Of a stretch of DNA of 64,000 nt, positions 45,517 to 53,194 are shown in pieces. The notes under the pieces were generated by a model. That model was given only the letters and a program-made list of their open reading frames with translations. It ran no database searches and was not told the DNA's origin. Made by a program: the position numbers and the translations under genes. The stretch covers positions 1-64,000 of the forward strand of contig JBBAAG010000006.1 in assembly GCA_041658405.1 (NCBI GenBank), given 5' to 3'. The DNA comes from Elusimicrobiota bacterium. GTDB taxonomy: Bacteria > Elusimicrobiota > UBA5214 > JBBAAG01. Each line of letters starts with the position of its first letter. Position 1 is the first letter of the stretch.

Positions 45517-45545
45517 TTTACTCTTTCACAAAAAATAGGTATAAT
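45517..45545 (+). promoter_or_regulatory. Promoter of the truncated DUF1801 gene
   Basis: TTTACT (45517-45522), 17-bp spacer, and TATAAT (45540-45545) precede the start codon at 45574; GGAGG at 45561-45565 is a good ribosome binding site. The control elements are intact although the gene is cut. Confidence 0.6.
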
Positions 45546-45573
45546 ATTTGCAATCAAATCGGAGGAACGGACT

Positions 45574-45693
45574 ATGAGTACAAAACACAGCGAAAATAGA
45601 ACAACAATAAAGAGCAAATCCTCTACTCTACTGATAGACGCGAGAATCAAAGAGCTGGACGACTGGAGAGGCAAGACGCTCAATCACACTTAA
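45574..45693 (+). pseudogene. 5' fragment of a DUF1801-domain gene
   Basis: The 39-codon frame starts with a good promoter and ribosome binding site and ends with 'LIDARIKELDDWRGKTL' followed by 'NHT' and a stop. That 17-residue motif is the characteristic start of DUF1801 proteins, which continue for about 100 more residues ('ARIRALI...'). Here the sequence breaks off and runs into the 3' end of the convergent metal-exporter gene, overlapping it by 14 bases. The gene was probably cut by the rearrangement that brought the exporter here. Confidence 0.72.
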
Positions 45694-46633
45694 CGATTTC
45701 AATGCTTATATGCGCCAGTTCGTGTACTTCTTTCAGCAATTCCTTGTATACATCCAATTCTTTAGGCTCTTTTGCAACCAAAGATATAATGCACGAATAC
45801 CTGTTTTGTTCTACTTTCCAAAGATGTAAGTCAGATATTTTTGTGTCATTATCATTTTCTACTATCCCTTTGATTTCTTGCTGTAACTCTTCATTGTTTC
45901 CGCTGTCCAACAAAATCGTTGCAGTATCTCTCAATAATTGAAATGACCAGCGGAAGATTAGTATCGAACTTACAATACCCATCAACGGGTCAAGAAAGTT
46001 TAACTGCATAAGTTTTGCACCTAATAACGCGACAATCGCGAAAACAGAAGTTAATGCATCAGCGATCACATGTAGATACGCCGATTTCATGTTCAAGTCG
46101 TGTTCCAGCTGGTGGGTATGACCGTGTTCATGGTTGTGGTCATTATGATGATCATGATGGTGATGATGTTGTCCCTGCTTATCGAAACTTAGTATCGCTG
46201 CGCAGGCAACGTTTACAAGTAATCCCAAACCCGCAACTAGTAATGCTTGGTTATACTGGATAACCAGGGGATGCAATATTCTATCAACAGAAAAGTATAC
46301 TACGCACAGGCCAACTATTCCGAGCAAGATTGCGCTTGTATATGCCCCGAGAATTTCGATTTTCCATGTACCAAAAGTATAATCAGTATTATTCTTCTGT
46401 TTTTTCGCTATAAGGTACGCAAAAAGCGTAATTGTTAAAGCGCTGGCATGAGTTGCCATGTGCCATCCATCAGAAAGTAAAGCCATTGAGTTAAAAATGT
46501 AGCCAAACACGATTTCAGCCAGCATGGTTAGTTCGGTGATTATGATAACAACAAAAACTTTTCTAAAATTTGATTCTTTGACTTCATGAAAGTTGTGCGG
46601 GTGCTGATAAACTTGTATATTACTGTGGTGCAT
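45680..46633 (-). CDS. Cation diffusion facilitator (CDF) metal exporter, DmeF/CzcD-like
   Basis: The ATG at 46633 gives 317 residues; a TTG ten codons upstream is possible. Six membrane segments are present. The metal site motifs are 'SDGWHMATHAS' in TM2 (Asp and His ligands) and 'HVIADALTS' in TM5. A His-rich cytoplasmic loop follows TM4 ('HHHHHDHHNDHNHEHGHTH'), and the C-terminal ferredoxin-like domain is complete. The His at the first position of both TM motifs, together with the His-rich loop, suggests Zn/Co/Ni export. It exports divalent metals in exchange for protons. GGGAG lies some 13 bases before the ATG. It stands alone in an accessory region. Confidence 0.9.
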   Translation of the reverse strand: MHHSNIQVYQHPHNFHEVKESNFRKVFVVIIITELTMLAEIVFGYIFNSMALLSDGWHMATHASALTITLFAYLIAKKQKNNTDYTFGTWKIEILGAYTSAILLGIVGLCVVYFSVDRILHPLVIQYNQALLVAGLGLLVNVACAAILSFDKQGQHHHHHDHHNDHNHEHGHTHQLEHDLNMKSAYLHVIADALTSVFAIVALLGAKLMQLNFLDPLMGIVSSILIFRWSFQLLRDTATILLDSGNNEELQQEIKGIVENDNDTKISDLHLWKVEQNRYSCIISLVAKEPKELDVYKELLKEVHELAHISIEIVKCD

Positions 46634-46717
46634 TTCGGTATTTATACTCCCTTTATTAAACAACTCATATCACAAGCATTATAACAAAAATCAGTATTAT
46701 AAGGTAATTATCAAACC

Positions 46718-46746
46718 TTAACAAGAGGGTCAAATATTGCTATAAT
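46718..46746 (+). promoter_or_regulatory. Near-consensus promoter (TTAACA-17-TATAAT) of the zinc-ribbon gene
   Basis: TTAACA (46718-46723) and TATAAT (46741-46746) with a 17-bp spacer match the sigma-70 consensus at 11 of 12 positions. The expected transcription start is about 46753, 31 bases before the small gene at 46784. Confidence 0.7.
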
Positions 46747-46783
46747 TTAAACATACACAAGCATGAAAGGATAAATACAGCCT

Positions 46784-46981
46784 ATGATAAAGCGACGTGT
46801 CCGCTCAGGCTCTGAATTCTGCAATAAGTGCGGTATAGCAAATAATAGCGAACACTCTTGGTTACGCTCCCGGTCCAGTTTTCGATACATCCCTATACTT
46901 TGCCCCAAATGTTCGAAGACATTATCCAAGGATGTAAAAGAATTTATTAAGAACTGGCTGCATTTCAATCTCCCGCGTTGA
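46784..46981 (+). CDS. Small zinc-ribbon protein
   Basis: A 65-residue, basic protein with two Cys-x-x-Cys pairs ('FCNKCG' at about 12-17 and 'LCPKCS' at about 39-44) spaced as in a zinc ribbon. AAAGGA lies 12 bases before the ATG, a long but usable distance. A near-consensus promoter precedes it, which argues that this is a real gene despite its size. Its last 17 bases overlap the 3' end of the convergent PL22-like gene. I do not recognise the family; nucleic-acid binding is plausible. Confidence 0.6.
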   Translation: MIKRRVRSGSEFCNKCGIANNSEHSWLRSRSSFRYIPILCPKCSKTLSKDVKEFIKNWLHFNLPR

Positions 46982-48185
46982 CAATATAAACATCAGACCG
47001 TCCCCCATGGGCGGCAGTATAAGATATCCAGTTGCCGGAAGCGTCTGTTAACGGATGCGGGTGGGAATACTGCCCCGGGAGGCTTCCCCACTCGGTATTG
47101 TGCAAACAAATAGGTTCCAATTTCGGCTCGCTTTCTGTGCCATCTCCATAATATAACCATTGAAGCTTGTCACGGGAAAAGAATCCGTCGATGATCAGCG
47201 CCGGCTTGTTTGGTAACGGCGTATTGTGTCCATAAAAACTGGATTCAGGAAATACCCTCTCCCAGACTGTGTTACCGGTTGGCGTGGCCACTCCGAAATA
47301 CTCCCCGCCGCTTTCCGCTTTTCCATGATAGCACATGGCAGACCCGTCCCAGAGCCACGCTTGGTGGCTTTGAAAATATCCTGGATAATATGTCTTCAAC
47401 GGGCGGATCTTTCCTGTCTGTATGTCAAGCAACCAGATGCGCGATGTATGTCCGTCGCCCTTACCCCAGTATCCCGGCGGGAGATCCAGATCGAAATACA
47501 GCAGCCCGCCGTTGGACGGACAGAACGCGCAATGAGCGGACTGGGCCGGCGAAGGGTGTTCGTAAAGAATATCCATTATACCGCTTCCATCCATTGGTAC
47601 ACGGATCAAACGAAGGCGGTGTAAATATTCGCGATAGCGTTTTTGAGGAATTAGTGGCCATTGGCTGCCCCGCATCTCCGGGTGAGCTGAGCTTAGTGTG
47701 ATTCCCACGTACTTCTCATCGGGAGAAACGCTTGGCGCTCCGAATATCCATTCATCGCCGCAGTCGTCCAAGATAATCCGCGCATCGCAGGTGTGAATAT
47801 CCACTGCCATGATGCGCCTCTCAATAGTGAACACTACTACACCAGATTTCGGGGCAATGCTGACACGGTTACCGCAAATTCCGCGGCCATCAACGTCGGC
47901 AAAGGTGAGGCACATCCCGCGGTGAATATAATTACGGTCGCCGACGCCCGGTGCGCGCCAAAGCGCTTTCAAGTCGCCTGTCTCGGCCTCTGCGGCAATA
48001 ACCCATGTAGATCCTTCACGAACGGAGACGAACACCATGTATCGTCCGTCAGCGGAAAAACCTGAATTCGTATGATACGTAGGAGTCTGATTGATCCGTC
48101 CGGTGGTGGTCAAACGACGCACGGAGCGCCCGGTCAACGCATCACTATAAGTTTCTGACTCATTCCAAGTATCGCCGATCTTCAT
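46965..48185 (-). CDS. Oligogalacturonate lyase-like (PL22/TolB-type) beta-propeller protein
   Basis: The start is the ATG at 48185 because GGAGGA sits eight bases before it; a TTG four codons upstream would overlap that site. The 406-residue protein has no signal peptide. It opens with 'YSDALTGRSVRRLTTTG' and 'YHTNSGFSADGRYMVFVS', the pattern of PL22/TolB propellers, followed by blades such as 'GAPSVSPDEKYVGITLSS', 'AHCAFCPSNGGLLYFD' and 'SHQAWLWDGSAMCYHGK'. His residues of the PL22 metal site may be those in 'SAHCAF', 'QSHQAW' and 'QYSHPHPL'. PL22 enzymes split unsaturated oligogalacturonates in the cytoplasm. The G+C content is visibly higher than in neighbours, suggesting recent transfer. 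Confidence 0.78.
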   Translation of the reverse strand: MKIGDTWNESETYSDALTGRSVRRLTTTGRINQTPTYHTNSGFSADGRYMVFVSVREGSTWVIAAEAETGDLKALWRAPGVGDRNYIHRGMCLTFADVDGRGICGNRVSIAPKSGVVVFTIERRIMAVDIHTCDARIILDDCGDEWIFGAPSVSPDEKYVGITLSSAHPEMRGSQWPLIPQKRYREYLHRLRLIRVPMDGSGIMDILYEHPSPAQSAHCAFCPSNGGLLYFDLDLPPGYWGKGDGHTSRIWLLDIQTGKIRPLKTYYPGYFQSHQAWLWDGSAMCYHGKAESGGEYFGVATPTGNTVWERVFPESSFYGHNTPLPNKPALIIDGFFSRDKLQWLYYGDGTESEPKLEPICLHNTEWGSLPGQYSHPHPLTDASGNWISYTAAHGGRSDVYIVNAGD

Positions 48186-48232
48186 GCCTTCCTCCAACTA
48201 ACACCTTTTTCTTTGTAGGATTCTACACAGAC

Positions 48233-48517
48233 TTATAATTTCTCAACCATTTGGTGGAAACGTTTTTCAATTTCATTACAGAAAACAGTATCTGACAACC
48301 TGATATTCATCATTTCTTCATCGCTCAAAGGTTTTGTTTTTGGCGATAATAACTTAATTGATAACGCTTCTGCGAACACAAGTTTATTCCCAGCCAGCGC
48401 TTTGACTTCTTTGAAAACATTTTCGTATCCGAATGTAGTATCCTTATTCTCTTCATCACTTCCGCAAGTGGTTACAAAAATAAGTTCCACGATACTTTTC
48501 ATAAGCGCGAGGTCCAC
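48233..48517 (-). pseudogene. C-terminal fragment of a flavodoxin-family gene (copy A)
   Basis: A 94-codon frame starting at a GTG with GGAG upstream. Its part 'IFVTTCGSDEENKDTTFGYENVFKEVKALAGNKLVFAEALSIKLLS' is homologous to the remnant at 55174-55620; by eye about 39 of 52 residues agree. It keeps the C-terminal tail ('EEMMNIRLSDTVFCNEIEKRFHQMV') but lacks the FMN-binding N-terminus, so it cannot be a working flavodoxin. Confidence 0.65.
48344..48502. repeat. 159-bp homologous segment, copy A (other copy 55192-55350)
   Basis: This segment and 55192-55350 run in the same direction and align over 159 bases without gaps at high identity (by eye about four in five bases). They are the shared part of two broken flavodoxin genes. 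Confidence 0.7.
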
Positions 48518-48704
48518 GAAAATTACTCCAATTTATTTTACTCGGTTTTTGTTTTTCGCGCCACAGGGGGTACCCCTTGTGATGTTACTAGTTCCTTAAT
48601 ATTTAATAGGTATCTAACTTAAGGTCACTAACGCTGAGAAATTGGGATCCTTATACCCAATCAAACAGGTTATGACATCGTTTAGTTGTCAATTGAGTTG
48701 AAAA
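48518..48704. other. Intergenic region before the Ton operon
   Basis: A 187-base region. GGGGTACCCC within CACAGGGGGTACCCCTTGTG (near 48563-48582) is a near-perfect palindrome without loop and may be a protein site. ATTGGG...CCCAAT (around 48640-48661) is a weaker inverted repeat. Several TTGNCA-like boxes occur just before the first codon at 48705, but no clear promoter can be fixed. Confidence 0.35.
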
Positions 48705-49373
48705 TTGAATATTGATATACTTAAATCAAAGAACTGGGAAAGACATTTGAGAATAGATATTTATCAGGTTATAAAGGACAATTATACCGTGCGGACTACC
48801 GGCGTATTTAATGACAAACTGCTTACCGTATCAATAATATTATCGATTACGGTACATTTTCTTATGTTTTACTTACCGAGGGTAATGATTGTTGAAGACG
48901 AGATTAATCCGTTGGACTATAAACTTGTACAGTTAGTGGACATGGAACCTCTGCTTCCAATGATGCTGAAATCTGAAAATGCAGACGGCGAACTTAAACC
49001 CGTAGAGCAAACTCCCAAAGAAGTAAAGGAACTACCCAGAGAAGTAGCAAAACCAGTTACTGAATTGCAAAATTATTCTAACTACCTGCCCTTTTTTCAA
49101 GTAGCAAGGCTGCCTGAATTTATACAAAAAGTTAAGCCGGAATATCCATTAACCGCAAGGGTAAGAGACATTGAATCTAGTGTAATTGCGGAAGGATATA
49201 TTGATGCTGAAGGTAAGATGAGGAAAGTTGTTATTGTGAAAAGCGGTAGTACAGAATTTGATGCCGCAGTTATTGCTGCTTTGTACAAATCAAAATTTAA
49301 GCCAGCAATTTCGAAAGAAGGGAAGCCGGTAGCTGTTAAAGTACGGATTCCTTTTAAGTTTGAACTTGAATAA
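48705..49373 (+). CDS. TonB-family energy transducer
   Basis: A 222-residue protein if the TTG at 48705 is the start; a TTG at 48747 with GGGAAAG upstream is an alternative. One membrane segment lies at about residues 40-60 ('LLTVSIILSITVHFLMFYLP'), followed by a short Pro/Lys/Glu-rich periplasmic linker (about 90-120) and the TonB C-terminal domain (about 135-222): 'IQKVKPEYPLTARVRDIESSVIAEGYIDAEGKMRKVVIVKSGSTEFDAAVIAALYKSKFKPA'. It couples the inner-membrane motor of the following genes to the outer-membrane receptor at the operon end. The N-terminal cytoplasmic part of about 38 residues is longer than usual. Confidence 0.87.
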   Translation: MNIDILKSKNWERHLRIDIYQVIKDNYTVRTTGVFNDKLLTVSIILSITVHFLMFYLPRVMIVEDEINPLDYKLVQLVDMEPLLPMMLKSENADGELKPVEQTPKEVKELPREVAKPVTELQNYSNYLPFFQVARLPEFIQKVKPEYPLTARVRDIESSVIAEGYIDAEGKMRKVVIVKSGSTEFDAAVIAALYKSKFKPAISKEGKPVAVKVRIPFKFELE

Positions 49374-49394
49374 CAGATTAGGAGGAAATGTTTT

Positions 49395-50024
49395 ATGGCA
49401 GGAATGTCGTTTCTTGAATGGTTTAAAATGGGCGGAATATTCATGTGGCCGCTACTGATATTTTCAATAATTGGCCTGGCATACATAATAGAACGAAGCG
49501 CCGTCTTTCTTATGGTTAAAATACAACCGGGAATGGAAATTGAAGATATGTTTGCAAAACTCGACGAAAAAGATGTTGAATCTGCGAAAAAAGTGTTGGC
49601 TAAGCACAAAAACGCATATATTACAGAAGTCATGGCGGCAGGGCTTGATATGCTGGACCAGACAATTGAAAGAATGGAAAAATCGATGGAAGCGTGTATC
49701 AATATTAAAATAAAAATTCTTGAAAAACGGCTAAACATGCTCGTAGTAATCAGCAACCTCGCGCCACTAACCGGATTTTTGGGAACCGTATCCGGTATGA
49801 TAAACGCGTTCAAATCTATTGCCGTAGCAGAAGAAGTTTCTACCCAGCTTGTTGCCGCGGGTATTTATGAAGCGCTGATTACAACAGTTGCCGGGCTTGT
49901 TATAGCTATAGTGGTGGTAAGCGCGCATAGCGTTTTTATGAACACTGTGGATAACTTTATCAACGATTCTGAACGGTTAACAAATAGGTTGGTTGAAGTG
50001 CTTATAGAAAAAAAGATTAAGTAA
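49395..50024 (+). CDS. exbB: ExbB/TolQ/MotA-family proton channel protein
   Basis: A 209-residue inner-membrane protein with three membrane segments: 'GGIFMWPLLIFSIIGLAYIIERS', and the pair 'LAPLTGFLGTVSGMINAFKSIA' and 'ALITTVAGLVIAIVVVSAHSVFMNTVD', the conserved MotA/TolQ/ExbB core. It forms the stator of the Ton motor with the two ExbD proteins encoded next. AGGAGG precedes the ATG, and the gene follows tonB after 21 bases. Confidence 0.94.
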   Translation: MAGMSFLEWFKMGGIFMWPLLIFSIIGLAYIIERSAVFLMVKIQPGMEIEDMFAKLDEKDVESAKKVLAKHKNAYITEVMAAGLDMLDQTIERMEKSMEACINIKIKILEKRLNMLVVISNLAPLTGFLGTVSGMINAFKSIAVAEEVSTQLVAAGIYEALITTVAGLVIAIVVVSAHSVFMNTVDNFINDSERLTNRLVEVLIEKKIK

Positions 50025-50036
50025 GAAGAGTTTTTT

Positions 50037-50405
50037 ATGATCAAAGTAAGGCGCAGAAATAACGAGATACCGATGTCGTCAATGTCAGACATAGCATTTT
50101 TACTTATAATATTTTTTATTGTCACAATGTCTTTTGTATACAAAAGCGGGTTGAATATACTGCTTCCAAAAAAGGGCGCGCAACCGCGGGTGGTAAGTGT
50201 TAATGAAGTGTTCCAGCTTGAACTTAACGCTGTCGGGCGGTTGTCTCAAAACAAGATAAATATTAGCCTTGATAGCATGAAGTTTGGTACCAGAACCGGT
50301 GCTATTATCAAGGTGGATAAAGCGTGTAAGTATGCAAATGTTATTGCGTTGATTGAACATTTGCAGAAAAACGGGGTTTACAGGATCTCGCTTAAAACAT
50401 TATGA
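50037..50405 (+). CDS. exbD: ExbD/TolR-family protein, first copy
   Basis: A 122-residue protein with the family start 'RRNNEIPMSSMSDIAFLLIIFFIVTMSF'. The Asp in 'MSDIAFLL' within the single membrane helix is the proton-carrying residue of ExbD/TolR. The periplasmic domain ends at 'NGVYRISLKTL'. Its stop overlaps the next ATG in ATGA. Together with the second ExbD it would form the heterodimeric plug of the ExbB channel. Confidence 0.93.
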   Translation: MIKVRRRNNEIPMSSMSDIAFLLIIFFIVTMSFVYKSGLNILLPKKGAQPRVVSVNEVFQLELNAVGRLSQNKINISLDSMKFGTRTGAIIKVDKACKYANVIALIEHLQKNGVYRISLKTL

Positions 50406-50821
50406 TAAAGATTAGGCGTAGAAAAGTTAATATTCCGGTCTCGTCAATGTCAGACATTGCGTTTTTATTATTAATATTCTTGATGGTAACTACACTGACA
50501 TCGTCACAAAAAGCTGTTACTGTAACTCTGCCGCAGGTTGTAAAAGCGAGTAAAATAGACGCAAAGAAACGGATAAATGTGTATATAAAAAAAGACGGGA
50601 AGTTGTTTTACAACAGTAAGCAGGTAGATACGGATAAACTTATGGATATACTGGAAAACCTGGCAGTGTTCAACAAACACGCAACTGTTTTTTTGTACAG
50701 CGACGTTGATACTGAGTATCGGCACGTTGATTCCGTAATACAGATACTAAAAAATGTTCAGATACGAAACTGCGTGTTTGCAACGAAGAATGTAACTTCG
50801 CAGGTTAATAATGCTAAGTAA
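50402..50821 (+). CDS. exbD: ExbD/TolR-family protein, second copy
   Basis: A 139-residue paralogue with the same opening 'RRKVNIPVSSMSDIAFLLLIFLMVTT' and the conserved Asp. The periplasmic domain contains 'RINVYIKKDGKLFYNSKQVDTDKLMDIL' and ends in 'NCVFATKNV'. Two different, adjacent ExbD genes are common in Bacteroidetes-like Ton clusters. It starts inside the stop of the first copy (ATGA), so translation is coupled. The receptor gene follows after 21 bases. Confidence 0.93.
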   Translation: MIKIRRRKVNIPVSSMSDIAFLLLIFLMVTTLTSSQKAVTVTLPQVVKASKIDAKKRINVYIKKDGKLFYNSKQVDTDKLMDILENLAVFNKHATVFLYSDVDTEYRHVDSVIQILKNVQIRNCVFATKNVTSQVNNAK

Positions 50822-50842
50822 ACTATCAAGGTGTAATTGACA

Positions 50843-53167
50843 ATGGCAACAAAACTTAACTATCTACTAATACTATCATTCATTCTCATACATGTTTCTA
50901 CAGGTTATTCATATGAAATAACGGGGAAACTGTACGATTCTGTTACAAACATCGTGTTGACTGACGGGTATATTGAAATATACGGTACAGAAAAATATGC
51001 ACAAACTTCTGCTGACGGTACGTATGTATTGACAATTCAGCCTACAGGGCATTACCTGTTGTCATTCCATGCAATGGGATATGAATCAAAACAAACGGAA
51101 GTTGATGTTATCGCTGATATTAATCTCGATGTTGCACTACATGAGGGGAACGTCCCGTCTCTTAACGAAATAGTGGTTTCTGCAGAAAAAGAAAAAGCTG
51201 TTGTTTCAAAACAGGAAGTTAGGAAAGAAGAAATTCAGCGTGCAATGAAAAACTATTTTGATGATCCATTAAAGATATTGCAGACAATGCCTGGTGTAGT
51301 ACGTGCAAATTATTTTAGTTCAATGATGTACGTACGCGGGGGAGAACCTTGGGAAAACGCAGGTGTTTGGGATGGTATTTACCTGCCGGTACTATACCAT
51401 TACGGCGGCTTGTTAAGCGTGTATAACCTCTCACTTATTGAAAACATAGCGTTTTATACCGGTGCATATCCCGCTATTTACGGTAATGCATTATCGTCAG
51501 TAATAAATGTAAATAACCGGAGAGGGGATTATAAAAAAATTAAAGGTTCATTCACTCTTGGGTTGATAAGTTCTAGTTTGAACCTTGAGGTACCGGTGCC
51601 ATTGCTGGAAGAATCGTCGTTTATCATCGGGATGAGAAGGACTTACTATGACCTTCTTCTCAACCTGCTTATAAATAAACAGGGAATAATGTTTCCTTAT
51701 TACTACGATATTCAAGGTAACTTTACTTTCAAAACCGGGAAAAGCAAGTTTACGTTATCCGGCTTGTATTCTTTTGAGGAGATTAACATGGCTGTAAATC
51801 CCAGTACCGGTATTGCAGCCGGAGTTTCAGTCTCAGCATTGTCATTGAGCGAAACGCCTGTGGTGTCATTACAGTGGCTGTACAAACCAGCGGAAAGTTT
51901 TTATCTTAACCTTATTGCCGGATGGACTAAACAATACTCAAAAAGTGATTTAAGCGCTGACCTATCCAGTTTTTCAATCACTGATGAATTAAACATATCC
52001 GCAACTAAAGTACAATACTTTTATTTGTATAACTACAGTACGTCATATCTTTACAACGTGAAGCCGGTATTTCATTTCATACCTTCGGAAATACAGCATT
52101 TACAGGCGGGGATTGATGTCCAGCAGTATCCCGATATCAAAGAAGTGTTTGATATGGAATATAGCTATACCAATCTGAATAACAGAAACCGGGTAGTAAA
52201 AACTGTGATGGAATCTACTTCTACCGCAACTCTTTACTGCCCGTTTATTCAGGATGAGATAAGCTTGTTCAATGAAAAACTTACGCTCCTTCCGGGTTGC
52301 CGGATGACTTACCTGGACTTTAATGGACAGACTGTCACTGAGCCACGGTTTTCTGCTGAGTACAGTATTTCACAAAACGATACTGTAAAACTTGCAGTTG
52401 GGAAAGTTACACAGTTTATCGCTGAACCGCGGGTGTTAAAAGATAAGGATAAATCTGGTTTAAAGCTTCCGGAAGCATGGCATTATGTTGCTGGTTATGA
52501 AAAAGATATTGCAGAAGGAGTTTTATTACGGACAGAACTGTTCTATAAAGATTATAGTAACCTGATATTATTTGAAAGTAATAATTTTAATTCTACTGCT
52601 TCTAATAATATGTACGGCTATTCCCGGGGCCTGGAATTATTTGTTGAAAAGAAAAAAAGTGGTAATACAAACTTGTCCGGATGGATAAGCGCAGCGTTGC
52701 TTGACTCGCGGCGTGTTATTTCATCTAAACTTTCATCAGGTAGTATTATTCCTGTGAATGAAGAGTTTTATCCGGATCAAGACAGGCGGTTTAATATGTC
52801 TATTGTAGTGGACTGGAAAATATCAACGAAACTGATGTTATATTCTGAGTTTGATTATACTACCGGCAGCCCGTATACTCCAATAACCGGTGCTACAAAA
52901 AGAGTATATAGTTCCGGGAACGTGTCGTATCAGCCTGTATACGGTAAGTATAATTCAGAACGGCTTCCTGACTACCATACGCTTGACGTCAAGCTGGATT
53001 ATAAGTTTAAATCGTTTGGCATAGAGTCATCATGTTTTTTACAGGTTAATAACTTATATAATCATACAAATGTTATGGGTTACGATTACTCCCGCGATTA
53101 TTCAGTAAAAACAGAACGAAGTTACCTGGGATTATTGATAGTTACCGGCCTGGAATTTGTATGGTAA
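50843..53167 (+). CDS. TonB-dependent outer-membrane receptor with N-terminal carboxypeptidase-like domain
   Basis: The ATG at 50843 gives a signal peptide (MATKLNYLLILSFILIHVSTGYS) and 774 residues; a TTG six bases earlier is not needed. Residues 25-105 form a CarboxypepD_reg-like domain ('TGKLYDSVTNIVLTDGYIEIYGTEKYAQTSADGTYVLTI'). The plug spans about 110-235 ('DPLKILQTMPGVVRANYFSSMMYVRGGEPWENAGVWDGIYLP', 'YPAIYGNALSSVINVN'), then a 22-strand barrel ending in the aromatic 'VTGLEFVW'. It resembles small SusC-like or siderophore-type receptors, but no SusD partner is present. The ligand is unknown. It is the last gene of a complete Ton operon, so the motor is dedicated to it. Confidence 0.93.
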   Translation: MATKLNYLLILSFILIHVSTGYSYEITGKLYDSVTNIVLTDGYIEIYGTEKYAQTSADGTYVLTIQPTGHYLLSFHAMGYESKQTEVDVIADINLDVALHEGNVPSLNEIVVSAEKEKAVVSKQEVRKEEIQRAMKNYFDDPLKILQTMPGVVRANYFSSMMYVRGGEPWENAGVWDGIYLPVLYHYGGLLSVYNLSLIENIAFYTGAYPAIYGNALSSVINVNNRRGDYKKIKGSFTLGLISSSLNLEVPVPLLEESSFIIGMRRTYYDLLLNLLINKQGIMFPYYYDIQGNFTFKTGKSKFTLSGLYSFEEINMAVNPSTGIAAGVSVSALSLSETPVVSLQWLYKPAESFYLNLIAGWTKQYSKSDLSADLSSFSITDELNISATKVQYFYLYNYSTSYLYNVKPVFHFIPSEIQHLQAGIDVQQYPDIKEVFDMEYSYTNLNNRNRVVKTVMESTSTATLYCPFIQDEISLFNEKLTLLPGCRMTYLDFNGQTVTEPRFSAEYSISQNDTVKLAVGKVTQFIAEPRVLKDKDKSGLKLPEAWHYVAGYEKDIAEGVLLRTELFYKDYSNLILFESNNFNSTASNNMYGYSRGLELFVEKKKSGNTNLSGWISAALLDSRRVISSKLSSGSIIPVNEEFYPDQDRRFNMSIVVDWKISTKLMLYSEFDYTTGSPYTPITGATKRVYSSGNVSYQPVYGKYNSERLPDYHTLDVKLDYKFKSFGIESSCFLQVNNLYNHTNVMGYDYSRDYSVKTERSYLGLLIVTGLEFVW

Positions 53168-53194
53168 CGGAACAAATTCATAAGTCTTTTGTTT

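Noticed and set aside
46084..46170. CAT-rich low-complexity stretch
   Set aside because: Explained as the codons of the metal-binding His-rich loop of the CDF exporter.
46727..46739. GGGTCAAATATTG as an inverted partner of the TGACCCA motif at 43041
   Set aside because: It differs by an inserted base, is very short and A/T-rich, and lies in the spacer of a promoter; chance is the simpler explanation.
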